A stretch of 64,000 bases of DNA from Chryseobacterium gwangjuense (GTDB taxonomy: Bacteria; Bacteroidota; Bacteroidia; Flavobacteriales; Weeksellaceae), in NCBI RefSeq assembly GCF_021311115.1, contig NZ_JAJTNP010000006.1, positions 248,001 to 312,000 of the forward strand. Direction: 5' to 3'. Every line of letters begins with the position of its first letter. The first letter of the stretch is position 1. This document shows, one piece after another, positions 25,191-33,760 of this stretch. The notes below the pieces were generated by a model that was not told where the DNA came from, searched no databases, and saw only the letters and a program-made list of their open reading frames with translations. Both the position numbers and the translations under genes were made by a program.

Positions 25191-25613
25191 TTAATGAGTA
25201 AACTCGTTCCCGCAGTAATAGCAATGATATAAATTCGCTGGAACTTTTATGGGAATACCTATAAATAAAAGACTTAAACCAAACACGCCGCCTGGTTTTT
25301 CGTCTCTGTAGAGATGGTTTGAACCACATTTCGGGCAAACAAAATCAAATTCAGGATCTTCAATGGTATGTTCAACTTCCAAAGAGAATTCTTCATTATC
25401 CTTATACTCCTGTAAAATTTGTTCTGCTTTTTCAAGGTCTTCTTCAAAAACCTGCAGCTGAATTCCGCCAACAGCCTGAGAAAGCAGCCAATCAGACTGG
25501 ATCAGCTGTTCATTCGCAATAAAGCTGTTGATGCCGTTTTCAGCCAATATCTGTTTGTCTCTATTGGCTTGAAGGGCATTTTCGTAAAATTTGAATTTAA
25601 CCAGCCCGCTCAT
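25191..25613 (-). CDS. DUF2007 domain protein with C-terminal zinc ribbon
   Basis: 140 aa. The first 70 residues (FYENALQANRDKQILAENGI, then QLQVFEEDLEKAEQILQEY) match DUF2007, a small ferredoxin-like domain thought to be a signalling or binding module. The C-terminal part contains CPKCGSNHLYRDE and, after a hydrophobic PGGVFGLSLLFIGIPIKV stretch, CYYCGNEF, giving a four-cysteine zinc ribbon. Function is unknown. It lies 3 bp downstream of the exonuclease gene, so the two are translated from one message. Confidence 0.8.
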   Translation of the reverse strand: MSGLVKFKFYENALQANRDKQILAENGINSFIANEQLIQSDWLLSQAVGGIQLQVFEEDLEKAEQILQEYKDNEEFSLEVEHTIEDPEFDFVCPKCGSNHLYRDEKPGGVFGLSLLFIGIPIKVPANLYHCYYCGNEFTH

Positions 25614-25616
25614 TTT

Positions 25617-26381
25617 TTAAAACTTGCTTGATAGTTGGATTTTTGTGAAGACTTTCTTTGTGTATAAAGGGAAATCAGCATTTTGAAGCCATCCGAAATA
25701 TCCTAGATCTTTCTGGAAAACGGCTTTTACACCTTGTCCTTTGTATTTCCCAAAATTGAAGATTTCTTCATTTTTATCATTATACCCGATAAAACCTGCT
25801 AAATCAGCATTTTTATTATGGAATGTGAATTCACTTAAATCTGCAATTTCGTTCGGAATGTCCTCATATTTCCCAACTTGAGCATCCAAAACCTCGAAAG
25901 TTGCCATTACATCAGCTTCTGCAGAATGGGCGTTTTCCAATGTCTTGCCACAGTAAAACTGATAGGCAGCACCTAAGTTTCTTGGTTCTTTTTTGTGGAA
26001 AATTGTTTGGGCATCTACCAATTTGAATTTATTCAGATCAAAATCGAGTTCGGCTCTCAGTAATTCTTCTGCCAACAAAGGAACATCGAATCTATTGGAA
26101 TTAAAACCTCCTAAATCGGCACCTGAAATCATTTCCATTACTTTGGATGCAATTTGCTTGAAAGTAGGAGCATCTTTTACATCTTCATCATAAATTCCGT
26201 GAATTTGACTAGATTCCACTGGAATAGGTATTTCAGGATTTATTTTCCATGTTTTACTTTCTCTTGAAGCATCTGGATTTACTTTTAAAATACAGATTTC
26301 AACGATTCTGTCTTTCCCAATATTCGTTCCGGTAGTTTCTAGGTCAAAAATGCAAAGAGGTTTATAGAGTTTTAAATTCAT
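25617..26381 (-). CDS. DnaQ-like 3'-5' exonuclease (DEDDh family) with exonuclease X-type tail
   Basis: 254 aa. ExoI motif FDLETTG gives D13 and E15, ExoII lies in GGFNSNRFDVPLL, and ExoIII is HSAEADVMATF with the His and Asp of DEDDh enzymes. The C-terminal FNFGKYKGQGVKAVF segment resembles the extra domain of exonuclease X-like proteins. It could act in DNA repair, proofreading or RNA turnover; it is too short and lacks the other polymerase III parts to be called dnaQ. The neighbouring spacer to pssA is a period-7 tract. Confidence 0.88.
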   Translation of the reverse strand: MNLKLYKPLCIFDLETTGTNIGKDRIVEICILKVNPDASRESKTWKINPEIPIPVESSQIHGIYDEDVKDAPTFKQIASKVMEMISGADLGGFNSNRFDVPLLAEELLRAELDFDLNKFKLVDAQTIFHKKEPRNLGAAYQFYCGKTLENAHSAEADVMATFEVLDAQVGKYEDIPNEIADLSEFTFHNKNADLAGFIGYNDKNEEIFNFGKYKGQGVKAVFQKDLGYFGWLQNADFPLYTKKVFTKIQLSSKF

Positions 26382-26386
26382 TTTTT

Positions 26387-26470
26387 GTAAGTTATAAATT
26401 GAAAGTTCTGAATTGTAAATAAGTTTTAAAGCTATGAGTGCTCATAACTTCTCACTCAAAACTTCTTACT
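26387..26470. repeat. Period-7 degenerate repeat between the exonuclease gene and pssA
   Basis: Two phased blocks: GTAAGTT, ATAAATT, GAAAGTT, CTGAATT, GTAAATA (26387-26421), then CATAACT, TCTCACT, CAAAACT, TCTTACT (26443-26470). The last heptamer overlaps the pssA stop codon. Between them is a TATGAG-TG-CTCATA palindrome (26433-26446). Confidence 0.7.
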
Positions 26471-27182
26471 ATTTAAGTTGTTTTTGAAAAATAATTGAAA
26501 TTAAAATATAATAAATAATCACCATTGGGATTCCAACGGTTTTAAAAAGAATTAAAAGAATAATGGAACCAATCAACAAAGCAACTTTCGGATAATTATC
26601 CTGCAATTTCATTGATTTGAATTTCATTGCAATCATCTTTATCGGGCTGATCAATAACCATGAAGAAACTGCTGTAAGAAGAATTAAAAATAATGAATTC
26701 TCAAATAAAAATCTGAAATCCCCACTTTCTTTTTGAGCATAATACAATCCGAAAAGCAAAATGGTATTGGATGGAGTATTCAATCCTTTAAAATAATATT
26801 TCTGATCTTCATCCAAATTGAAAATTGCTAGTCTTAAACATGAAAAAAGAGTCACAAACAATCCTAAATATTTAATTTCAAAAGGCAATTCCGTTCCAAG
26901 AAAAATGTTTCCGAATGGCTCTAAAGCAGCATACATCGTTAATCCCGGAAGGAATCCGAAGCTTACCATATCGGCCAAAGAATCTAATTGTACTCCCAAA
27001 TTAGAATTTGCTTTTAAAGCTCTGGCTACAAAACCATCAAAAAAATCTAAAATCAAAGAAAGAATAATACAGATAGCAGTCGTTTGATAGTCACCAAGAA
27101 TAAGGTGGATAGCTCCTACACTTCCGGAAAATAAATTCCCCAATGTGATGGCATTCGCAAGATTATTTTTAATAAAATTCAT
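26469..27182 (-). CDS. pssA: CDP-diacylglycerol--serine O-phosphatidyltransferase
   Basis: 237 aa from ATG 27182. It makes phosphatidylserine, the precursor of phosphatidylethanolamine, in the cytoplasmic membrane. The CDP-alcohol phosphatidyltransferase signature D-G-x2-A-R-x8-G-x3-D-x3-D is complete in DFFDGFVARALKA followed by NSNLGVQLDSLAD. Six to eight hydrophobic segments follow. An upstream in-frame start at 27209 would be nine residues longer, but a perfect -7 element (27188-27195) lies only 5 nt before ATG 27182, so the shorter form with a leaderless mRNA is preferred. The N-terminus NFIKNNLANAITLGNLFSG also fits the family. Confidence 0.92.
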   Translation of the reverse strand: MNFIKNNLANAITLGNLFSGSVGAIHLILGDYQTTAICIILSLILDFFDGFVARALKANSNLGVQLDSLADMVSFGFLPGLTMYAALEPFGNIFLGTELPFEIKYLGLFVTLFSCLRLAIFNLDEDQKYYFKGLNTPSNTILLFGLYYAQKESGDFRFLFENSLFLILLTAVSSWLLISPIKMIAMKFKSMKLQDNYPKVALLIGSIILLILFKTVGIPMVIIYYILISIIFQKQLK

Positions 27183-27187
27183 AGCCA

Positions 27188-27195
27188 CAAAATTA
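27188..27195 (-). promoter_or_regulatory. pssA -7 element (TAATTTTG), leaderless spacing
   Basis: Perfect TAnnTTTG on the minus strand ending 5 nt before the pssA ATG. Confidence 0.6.
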
Positions 27196-27306
27196 AAACA
27201 ATATATCAAATAAATTAAGGTAACCCTATATCAATTTAACTAGGTTTAACTAGTATTGCATTTCACGATTGCTGTGTTGTTCCATCGGTTTTATCTGAAT
27301 TTGGTG

Positions 27307-27314
27307 TAAATTTG
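27307..27314 (+). promoter_or_regulatory. -7 element (TAAATTTG) ahead of a 22-codon ORF
   Basis: Perfect TAnnTTTG ending 4 nt before an ATG that opens a 22-codon ORF, 91 bp upstream of the sulfatase-superfamily gene. Confidence 0.6.
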
Positions 27315-27318
27315 CGTC

Positions 27319-27387
27319 ATGAAATCACCCTTAACACGCTTTTTTAAGTCAGTGTTTATGAATATTGTGATTGCATTTGACCTTTAA
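27319..27387 (+). CDS. Candidate leaderless small ORF / leader peptide (22 aa)
   Basis: ATG 27319 opens 22 codons (begins MKSPLTRFFKSVFMNIV and ends AFDL) and stops at 27387, 18 nt before the next gene. Its ATG stands 4 nt after a perfect -7 element, exactly as at queD, panD and 12095. The predicted peptide has a basic N-terminus and a hydrophobic second half, so it could insert in a membrane. It may be a leader peptide coupling translation to the downstream membrane enzyme, or a stand-alone small protein. No sequence family is recognised. Confidence 0.45.
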   Translation: MKSPLTRFFKSVFMNIVIAFDL

Positions 27388-27405
27388 AAATAATAATGTC
27401 TACCA

Positions 27406-29337
27406 ATGAAATTTTTTAAAGAATTTAGAAAACAGGAAGTTCTGGTATTGCTGTACCGGATTTTTTTAGCTTATTTTTTCTATCAGATTGCCAGGTTTTT
27501 ATTTTGGTATTTTAATAAAGGGCTGATTAAAATAGACTCGGTTTCAGACTATTTTAGTCTTTCGTATCATGGGATTGCGTTTGATACCACTGCCATTCTC
27601 TACGTAAATGCTCTTTTCATTTTACTGAGCTTAGTTCCTGTTGTGATCAATACGAAGAAAGTGTATCAAAAAATACTCTTTTGGCTGTACTTTATCACTA
27701 ACGGAATTACCTATGCAATGAACTTTGGAGACTTTGTATATTTTAAATTTTCCCAAACAAGGCTTACTTCTGCAGCTTTTCAGGTGGCACAGCACGAAGA
27801 CAATATTTTTAAAGTATTCACGGCTTCCTTGATGCAGAATCCTTATATTTTATTATGGTTTGTTGTTTTGATGTGGCTTTGGGTTTTCTTGTATAAAAAA
27901 GTGAAAATTACAGAGCAGAAACCCGTAAAATTGGTGCCTTATTTTATTTTATCTGTTTTGACGCTTTGCATCACTGCGGTTTTAACTGTTGGTGGAATAA
28001 GAGGAGATTTTAAACACAGTACAAGACCGATCAATCTGGTGGATGCCAATCGTTTTGTAAAACTTCCGGTTCAGGGGAATATGGTGCTGAACAGTACTTT
28101 CTCCTTCTTCAGAACATTAAATACCAATAATTTTAAAGAAGTACATTTTGTAGATGAGAAATTTATTGACGAAAATATTCAGCCTTATAAAACGTACGAC
28201 AGGAAAGTAGCTAACAAACCCAATATTGTTATTTTTATCGTAGAATCTTTCGGGAGAGAATATTCGGGAGCATTCAATAAAGATAAAAATATCAAGGATT
28301 ATGTTTCTTATACTCCGTTTATAGATAGTTTGGCAGGGCAAAGCTTAATATTTCCCAATACTTTCGCAAACGGCAGACAATCTATTCATGGAATGAGTTC
28401 CGTTTTAGCAGGAATTCCGAGCTTGACGGATGCTTTTACCGGTTCGCCTTACTCAAATCAAAAAATACAGTCTATTGTTTCGATTTGTAATGACTTAGGT
28501 TATGATACTTCTTTTTATCACGGAGCTCCGAACGGTTCTATGGGATTTTTAGGCTTTGGAAATATTCTTGGATTTAAGCATTATTTCGGAAAAACGGAAT
28601 ACAATAATGATCAAGATTTCGATGGAATGTGGGCCATTTGGGATGAACCTTTTTTGCAGTATTTTGCTAAAAATACAGGGAAAACCCAACCTTTCATGGC
28701 GACAGTTTTTACGGCTTCTTCACACCATCCTTTCAAAATTCCTGAGAAATATAACGGGAAATTCAAAAAAGGGAAAAATCAGATGCATGAGCCGATACAA
28801 TATACCGACTATGCGATAAAAAAGTATTTTGAAACGGCTAAAAAGCAACCTTGGTATAACAATACTATTTTTGTCTTTACAGGAGATCATACCAATGAAA
28901 TTTATTATCCTGAATATGAAAAAATAATGAATCGTTTTGCGGTTCCTTTGATCTTCTATTCACCCAATCCGGAATATAATCTGAAAGGAGTGAATCCTGA
29001 ACTGGCTCAGCAAATCGATATCTATCCTACATTAGCAGATTTAATAGGGTATGATAAAAAAATAAGAAGCTGGGGAAAAAGTTTGGTGAGTGATAAAAAA
29101 TATCCTTCGGTTATTGCAAATTCCGACGGTACGGTAGAGCAGTTCATTATCGGAAATTATATTTACCGTTTTGATGGGAAGGAAATAGTGGGAGTTTTTG
29201 ATAAAACTGATTTAGGATTAGAAAAAAACATAATGGATCAATTGAAAAAGAATCCGGAAGTCGAAAAAGGAAAGCTCATTGCTAAGGCTTGGTATCAGGA
29301 TTATATGAACCGAGTAATTAACAGAAAAATGTATTAA
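27406..29337 (+). CDS. LTA synthase-like membrane sulfatase-superfamily protein
   Basis: 643 aa. The N-terminal ~190 residues contain five hydrophobic segments. The rest is an extracytoplasmic alkaline phosphatase/sulfatase-type domain. Metal and nucleophile motifs are NIVIFIVESFGRE (Glu), FANGRQSIHGM (Ser/Thr nucleophile region in the LtaS-like position) and VFTGDHTNE (Asp-His), with a further TASSHHPFKIP histidine pair. In Gram-negative bacteria such proteins transfer phosphoglycerol or phosphoethanolamine to glycans or lipids; true lipoteichoic acid synthesis is not expected here. The substrate is unknown. A candidate 22-codon leader ORF precedes it. Confidence 0.85.
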   Translation: MKFFKEFRKQEVLVLLYRIFLAYFFYQIARFLFWYFNKGLIKIDSVSDYFSLSYHGIAFDTTAILYVNALFILLSLVPVVINTKKVYQKILFWLYFITNGITYAMNFGDFVYFKFSQTRLTSAAFQVAQHEDNIFKVFTASLMQNPYILLWFVVLMWLWVFLYKKVKITEQKPVKLVPYFILSVLTLCITAVLTVGGIRGDFKHSTRPINLVDANRFVKLPVQGNMVLNSTFSFFRTLNTNNFKEVHFVDEKFIDENIQPYKTYDRKVANKPNIVIFIVESFGREYSGAFNKDKNIKDYVSYTPFIDSLAGQSLIFPNTFANGRQSIHGMSSVLAGIPSLTDAFTGSPYSNQKIQSIVSICNDLGYDTSFYHGAPNGSMGFLGFGNILGFKHYFGKTEYNNDQDFDGMWAIWDEPFLQYFAKNTGKTQPFMATVFTASSHHPFKIPEKYNGKFKKGKNQMHEPIQYTDYAIKKYFETAKKQPWYNNTIFVFTGDHTNEIYYPEYEKIMNRFAVPLIFYSPNPEYNLKGVNPELAQQIDIYPTLADLIGYDKKIRSWGKSLVSDKKYPSVIANSDGTVEQFIIGNYIYRFDGKEIVGVFDKTDLGLEKNIMDQLKKNPEVEKGKLIAKAWYQDYMNRVINRKMY

Positions 29338-29487
29338 CGTTTAAAAAATGTTTAATTCTGAAATTTGGTATAGCTCTTGTTATATATGCCTTGGATAATA
29401 AAAGTTTTTGTTTGTTTAAAATTAATTTATATTTTTAACAGTAATTAGACAACAAAACTATTGTATCAGAATTAAAACTATAAAAAT

Positions 29488-29907
29488 ATGAGAAAATTAT
29501 TATTAACATCTGCTTTCTCTTTGGTTGGAGTGCTGTCTTTTGCACAGATTGAAGGAAAATGGAAAACAATAGATGATGAAACGAAGCAGGCAAAATCTAT
29601 CGTGGAGATCTATAAAAAATCTGACGGGAAATATTACGGAAAAGTTTCTCAGCTATTGATAAAACCTGCAGACCCTAACTGTACAGTTTGTAAAGACGAC
29701 AGAAAAGGGAAACCTATTTTGGGGATGGAAATCATCAGAGGATTGAAAAAAGATGATGATGAATTCACAGGAGGAACGATTATGGATCCTAAAACGGGTA
29801 AAACGTACAAGTGTACCATTACAAGAGATGGCGATAAGTTGAATGTAAGAGGTTATATCGGTTTATCTTTGATTGGAAGAACACAGACCTGGCAAAAAGT
29901 GAACTAA
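29488..29907 (+). CDS. Secreted DUF2147 family protein
   Basis: 139 aa with a signal peptide (about 1-19, ending SFAQ). The mature protein begins IEGKWKTIDDETKQAKSIVE and continues with YYGKVSQLL and a CTVCKDD cysteine pair, the layout of DUF2147 lipocalin-like beta-barrel proteins. It ends LSLIGRTQTWQKV, also typical. A periplasmic ligand-binding role is likely, but no ligand is established. Single gene with its own terminator. Confidence 0.88.
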   Translation: MRKLLLTSAFSLVGVLSFAQIEGKWKTIDDETKQAKSIVEIYKKSDGKYYGKVSQLLIKPADPNCTVCKDDRKGKPILGMEIIRGLKKDDDEFTGGTIMDPKTGKTYKCTITRDGDKLNVRGYIGLSLIGRTQTWQKVN

Positions 29908-29930
29908 ATAAGTTTAAATAGAATTGTAAG

Positions 29931-29962
29931 ACGGTATTTCTTTTAGGAATGCCGTTTTTTCG
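29931..29962 (+). terminator. Terminator after the DUF2147 gene
   Basis: ACGGTATT pairs with AATGCCGT (one wobble), followed by a run of six T. Confidence 0.7.
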
Positions 29963-30082
29963 TTTTGGGAAAATTTGTAAAGAATTATATAGAGTGGAAG
30001 AAAATGTAATTTAAATTAAAATTAATCCAAAAATCTCGGTGAATGTGATGGCTTTTTTATGATGCGTATAATAAAAAAACAC

Positions 30083-30090
30083 TATTTTTG
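30083..30090 (+). promoter_or_regulatory. pdhB -7 element (TATTTTTG)
   Basis: Perfect TAnnTTTG, 23 bp upstream of the ATG. Confidence 0.6.
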
Positions 30091-30113
30091 TAGTCTAAAT
30101 TTTTCAAATAGAT

Positions 30114-31094
30114 ATGGCAGAATATACTTTTCGTGAGGTAATTGCACAGGCAATGAGCGAGGAAATGCGTAAAGACGAATCCATCTTTTTAATGGGGGAG
30201 GAAGTTGCAGAATATAATGGTGCATATAAAGCTTCAAAAGGAATGCTGGATGAATTTGGTCCGAAAAGAGTAATCGATACCCCTATTGCTGAGCTTGGTT
30301 TTACAGGGATTGCTGTAGGAGCTGCAATGAACGGAAACAGACCAATTGTAGAATATATGACTTTTAATTTCTCATTGGTAGGGATTGATCAGATTATTAA
30401 TAATGCTGCTAAAATCCGTCAGATGAGTGGTGGTCAGTGGAACTGCCCTATCGTTTTCAGAGGTCCTACTGCTTCTGCAGGTCAGTTGGGTGCAACACAC
30501 TCGCAGGCTTTTGAAAACTGGTTTGCCAACATTCCAGGTCTTAAGGTAGTAGTTCCTTCAAATCCATATGATGCAAAAGGATTGTTGAAAACAGCTATTC
30601 AGGATAATGATCCTGTAATCTTCATGGAATCTGAGCAGATGTATGGAGATAAAATGGAGATTCCTGAGGAAGAATACTATTTACCACTAGGAAAAGCAGA
30701 TATTAAGAGAGCGGGTACAGATGTTACATTGGTTTCTTTCGGAAAAATCATGAAGTTGGCGATTCAGGCGGCTGAAGATATGGAGAAAGAAGGTGTTTCT
30801 GTAGAAGTAATCGATCTTAGAACCGTTCGTCCGTTAGATTTTGATACGATTTTAGAATCTGTAAAGAAAACAAACAGATTGGTTATTTTAGAAGAAGCTT
30901 GGCCATTTGCTTCAATCTCTTCTGAAATTACTTATATGGTACAACAAAAAGCATTCGATTATTTAGATGCTCCTATCAAGAGAATTACGACTCCTGATGC
31001 TCCTGCACCATATTCAGCTGCATTATTTGCAGAGTGGTTCCCGAAACTTGAAAAAGTAAAAGAGGAAATTAAAAAAGCAATGTACGTTAAGTAA
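30114..31094 (+). CDS. pdhB: Pyruvate dehydrogenase E1 component, beta subunit
   Basis: 326 aa. The beta subunit of the heterotetrameric E1 of the pyruvate dehydrogenase complex, which decarboxylates pyruvate with thiamine diphosphate. Typical blocks are FLMGEEVAEYNGAYKASKG (with the catalytic-site Glu), DTPIAELGFTGIAVGAA (the conserved Glu that activates thiamine), RQMSGGQWNCPIVFRGP, and ATHSQAFENWFANIPGLKVV. The YNGAYKASKG wording is that of pyruvate rather than branched-chain enzymes. The alpha subunit and E2 genes are not in this window, so the complex is encoded at separate sites. It is transcribed alone. Confidence 0.93.
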   Translation: MAEYTFREVIAQAMSEEMRKDESIFLMGEEVAEYNGAYKASKGMLDEFGPKRVIDTPIAELGFTGIAVGAAMNGNRPIVEYMTFNFSLVGIDQIINNAAKIRQMSGGQWNCPIVFRGPTASAGQLGATHSQAFENWFANIPGLKVVVPSNPYDAKGLLKTAIQDNDPVIFMESEQMYGDKMEIPEEEYYLPLGKADIKRAGTDVTLVSFGKIMKLAIQAAEDMEKEGVSVEVIDLRTVRPLDFDTILESVKKTNRLVILEEAWPFASISSEITYMVQQKAFDYLDAPIKRITTPDAPAPYSAALFAEWFPKLEKVKEEIKKAMYVK

Positions 31095-31110
31095 TATAAA
31101 GATTATAGAG

Positions 31111-31136
31111 AAAAACTTCCGAAAGGAAGTTTTTTC
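31111..31136 (+). terminator. Terminator after pdhB
   Basis: AAAACTTCC and GGAAGTTTT close on a GAAA tetraloop, followed by T-run. Confidence 0.85.
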
Positions 31137-31183
31137 ATTTATTATATTCATGAAGAAAAGTTCTCAGGGATATAATTTTGGTT

Positions 31184-31191
31184 TAAATTTG
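31184..31191 (+). promoter_or_regulatory. kup -7 element (TAAATTTG)
   Basis: Perfect TAnnTTTG, 26 bp upstream of the kup ATG. Confidence 0.55.
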
Positions 31192-31217
31192 CGCGTTTAA
31201 AATTAAAATTAGCTGTT

Positions 31218-33215
31218 ATGGCAGAAGTTACAGAAGGCGGTCATCATTTTGACATTAAAAAGCTTTCTTTTATTGGAGTTTTGGTTTCTCTGGGAATTGT
31301 TTTTGGAGATATTGGTACTTCACCGCTTTACGTAATGAAAGCAATTGTAAACGCAAGACAAAGCGGAAGCAATATGCCTTTTAACGAATACATTGAAGGG
31401 GCGCTTTCCTGTATTATTTGGACCTTAACGCTACAAACAACGATTAAGTATGTAATTATTGCTCTTCGTGCAGATAACAAAGGCGAAGGTGGAATTCTTG
31501 CTTTATTCTCTTTAGTTAAAAACCTTAAAAAAGGTTGGTTGTATCTCATCGCTATTGTGGGAGCAGCGGCACTTATTGCGGATGGGGTAATTACTCCCTC
31601 ATTGACGGTAATGTCTGCAATAGAAGGTCTTGAAATATATAATCCTCATACTCCTGTAGTTCCTATTACTATTGGGATTTTGATTGTTATTTTTGTGGTT
31701 CAGCAATTCGGAACAAGCTTTATTGGTAAGTTTTTCGGTCCTATCATGGTTGTTTGGTTTTTGGTATTGGGAGGATTGGGAATTTCTCATTTAAGCGAAA
31801 ATTTCGAAATTTTAAGATCATTCAACCCTTATTATGCCTACAAACTTATTGTAAACTCACCGAGTGCTATTGTTATTCTTGGAGCTGTTTTCCTGTGTAC
31901 AACGGGGGCGGAAGCTTTATATTCAGATCTTGGGCATTGTGGTGCAAAAAACATCAGAGTAAGCTGGGGATTTGTGAAAATCATGTTGATTTTAAATTAC
32001 CTTGGACAGGGTGCTTGGTTATTAACAAACTATCAAAATCCGGGATTCTCTACAACAGTAAATCCTTTCTTTGGAATTATGCCTCAATGGGCGGTTTTAC
32101 CAGGGGTAATTTTGGCAACGGCTGCTGCAATTATTGCCAGTCAGGCGTTAATTACAGGGTCTTTTACGATCTTCTCTGAAGCTATGTCTCTTAATTTGTG
32201 GCCCAATCAAAAAATTGATTACCCTTCAGGAGTCAAAGGACAGATGTATATTCCAAGAATCAACTGGGGGCTTTTGTTATTTTGTATTATTGTCGTTCTT
32301 CACTTTAGAGAATCAGGTAAAATGGAAGCCGCTTATGGTCTTTCTATTACAGTGACTATGTTGATGACAACAGTGCTTTTGGTGTTCTGGTTATTGAAGC
32401 ATAGAATCAATAAAATTTTTATCCTTCTTTTTGCTTTTGTATATTTAGCGATAGAGCTAGGTTTCTTCAGTGCGAATATTATCAAATTCATGGAAGGAGG
32501 TTGGATTACCGTAGTATTGGCTGGCTCAATAGGAGTTTGTATGTATGCTTGGTACAACGGAAGATCTATAAAAACTCAGTTTATTCAGTTTGTTAAACTG
32601 GAGAACTATACTTCGATTATCAAAGACATGAAGCTGGATGAAACGATTCCTAAATATGCTACTAACCTTGCTTATCTGAGCAGGGCAAAAAGAAGTGATG
32701 AAGTAGAATCAAAAATTATCTATTCTATCATAAAAAAACAGCCGAAAAGAGCCGATCATTATTTTATCTTAACTATTACTAACCAGGAAGATCCGTTTAC
32801 TTTTAAATATACAGTGGATGAGATTTTACCGGGTACCATTTATAAAGTCAATTTCCTTTTAGGATTTAAGGTAGATCGTAGAATCAATGACTATTTTAGT
32901 ATGGTTTTAAAAGATTTAATGGCGGATGACACAATTCCTTCTCGAAGCAGTCATCCTTCTCTGAGAGCATATAATATTCCGCCGGATTTAAAATATGTAA
33001 TTATAGATAACTCCTATATCAACGATATACTTTTGACTGTTAAACAGAAAATTACGCTCAATATTTACAACTTTGTGAAGTATATTGGTAGCGATGATTT
33101 CAAAGCTTGGGGAGTGACTTCGCACAATGTAGTAGTAGAGTCTGCGCCGATTACGGAGCTTACTGTTTACGATCATAAAATTGAACAAGCCGGGTTTTTA
33201 AGACATAATAATTAA
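31218..33215 (+). CDS. kup: KUP/HAK/KT family potassium uptake protein
   Basis: 665 aa. The first about 430 residues hold 12 hydrophobic segments; the rest is a soluble cytoplasmic domain. The signature GIVFGDIGTSPLYVMK (about 26-41) includes the conserved GDIGTSPLY of the K+ path, and the ADGVITPSLTVMSAIEGLE segment is also highly conserved. It imports K+ with protons through the cytoplasmic membrane. A Fur-like gene follows 65 bp later without a clear terminator between. Confidence 0.95.
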   Translation: MAEVTEGGHHFDIKKLSFIGVLVSLGIVFGDIGTSPLYVMKAIVNARQSGSNMPFNEYIEGALSCIIWTLTLQTTIKYVIIALRADNKGEGGILALFSLVKNLKKGWLYLIAIVGAAALIADGVITPSLTVMSAIEGLEIYNPHTPVVPITIGILIVIFVVQQFGTSFIGKFFGPIMVVWFLVLGGLGISHLSENFEILRSFNPYYAYKLIVNSPSAIVILGAVFLCTTGAEALYSDLGHCGAKNIRVSWGFVKIMLILNYLGQGAWLLTNYQNPGFSTTVNPFFGIMPQWAVLPGVILATAAAIIASQALITGSFTIFSEAMSLNLWPNQKIDYPSGVKGQMYIPRINWGLLLFCIIVVLHFRESGKMEAAYGLSITVTMLMTTVLLVFWLLKHRINKIFILLFAFVYLAIELGFFSANIIKFMEGGWITVVLAGSIGVCMYAWYNGRSIKTQFIQFVKLENYTSIIKDMKLDETIPKYATNLAYLSRAKRSDEVESKIIYSIIKKQPKRADHYFILTITNQEDPFTFKYTVDEILPGTIYKVNFLLGFKVDRRINDYFSMVLKDLMADDTIPSRSSHPSLRAYNIPPDLKYVIIDNSYINDILLTVKQKITLNIYNFVKYIGSDDFKAWGVTSHNVVVESAPITELTVYDHKIEQAGFLRHNN

Positions 33216-33260
33216 AATTCTTTAACAGATTTGCCTACTTTTTAATTAAATAAAAATCGG

Positions 33261-33268
33261 TAAATTTG
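33261..33268 (+). promoter_or_regulatory. -7 element of the Fur-family gene (TAAATTTG)
   Basis: Perfect TAnnTTTG, 15 bp upstream of ATG 33284. Confidence 0.55.
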
Positions 33269-33283
33269 TAGATAATTTTTTTG

Positions 33284-33757
33284 ATGGATACTTTACAAAA
33301 AGAAAAAAATATAGCTTTAATCAAGGATGTTTTAAGAAACTACTTATTAGAAAAAGGTTTCAGAAATACCCCTGAAAGATACACCATATTGGAAGAAATC
33401 TATAATATGGATCACCATTTTAATGTGGATGATTTATATCTATTGATGCTTCAGAAAAAATACCATGTATCGAAAGCAACCATTTACAATACAATTGAAA
33501 TTTTCCTTGATGCTGGGCTGATTCGTAAGCATCAGTTTGGAGAGAAGACGCTGACTTCTTCTTCTTACGAAAAATCTTATTTTGATAAACAGCATGACCA
33601 TTTGGTGATTTATAAAAAAGATTCAGATAAGGAAATTGAGGAAATTATCGAATTTTGCGATCCCAGAATTCAAGGGATCAAAGAAGCCATAGAAGAAGCT
33701 TTTGGCGTAAAAATTGATTCTCATTCGCTATATTTTTATGGCACTAAGAATGATTAA
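33284..33757 (+). CDS. Fur family transcriptional regulator lacking the CxxC zinc motifs
   Basis: 157 aa from ATG 33284 (a TTG three bases earlier is less likely). The winged-helix part is clear: NTPERYTILEEIYNMDHHFNVDDLY, then HVSKATIYNTIEIFLDAGLI. The dimer domain begins HDHLVIYKKDSDKEIEEIIEFCD, where ordinary Fur has CxxC pairs; only one cysteine is left, so the structural zinc site is missing. The Glu/His ligands of the sensing site may persist (HDH, E, H). It is transcribed with the LptA-like gene, which begins 3 nt after its stop. The signal (iron, peroxide or other) cannot be told. Confidence 0.85.
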   Translation: MDTLQKEKNIALIKDVLRNYLLEKGFRNTPERYTILEEIYNMDHHFNVDDLYLLMLQKKYHVSKATIYNTIEIFLDAGLIRKHQFGEKTLTSSSYEKSYFDKQHDHLVIYKKDSDKEIEEIIEFCDPRIQGIKEAIEEAFGVKIDSHSLYFYGTKND

Positions 33758-33760
33758 TTA

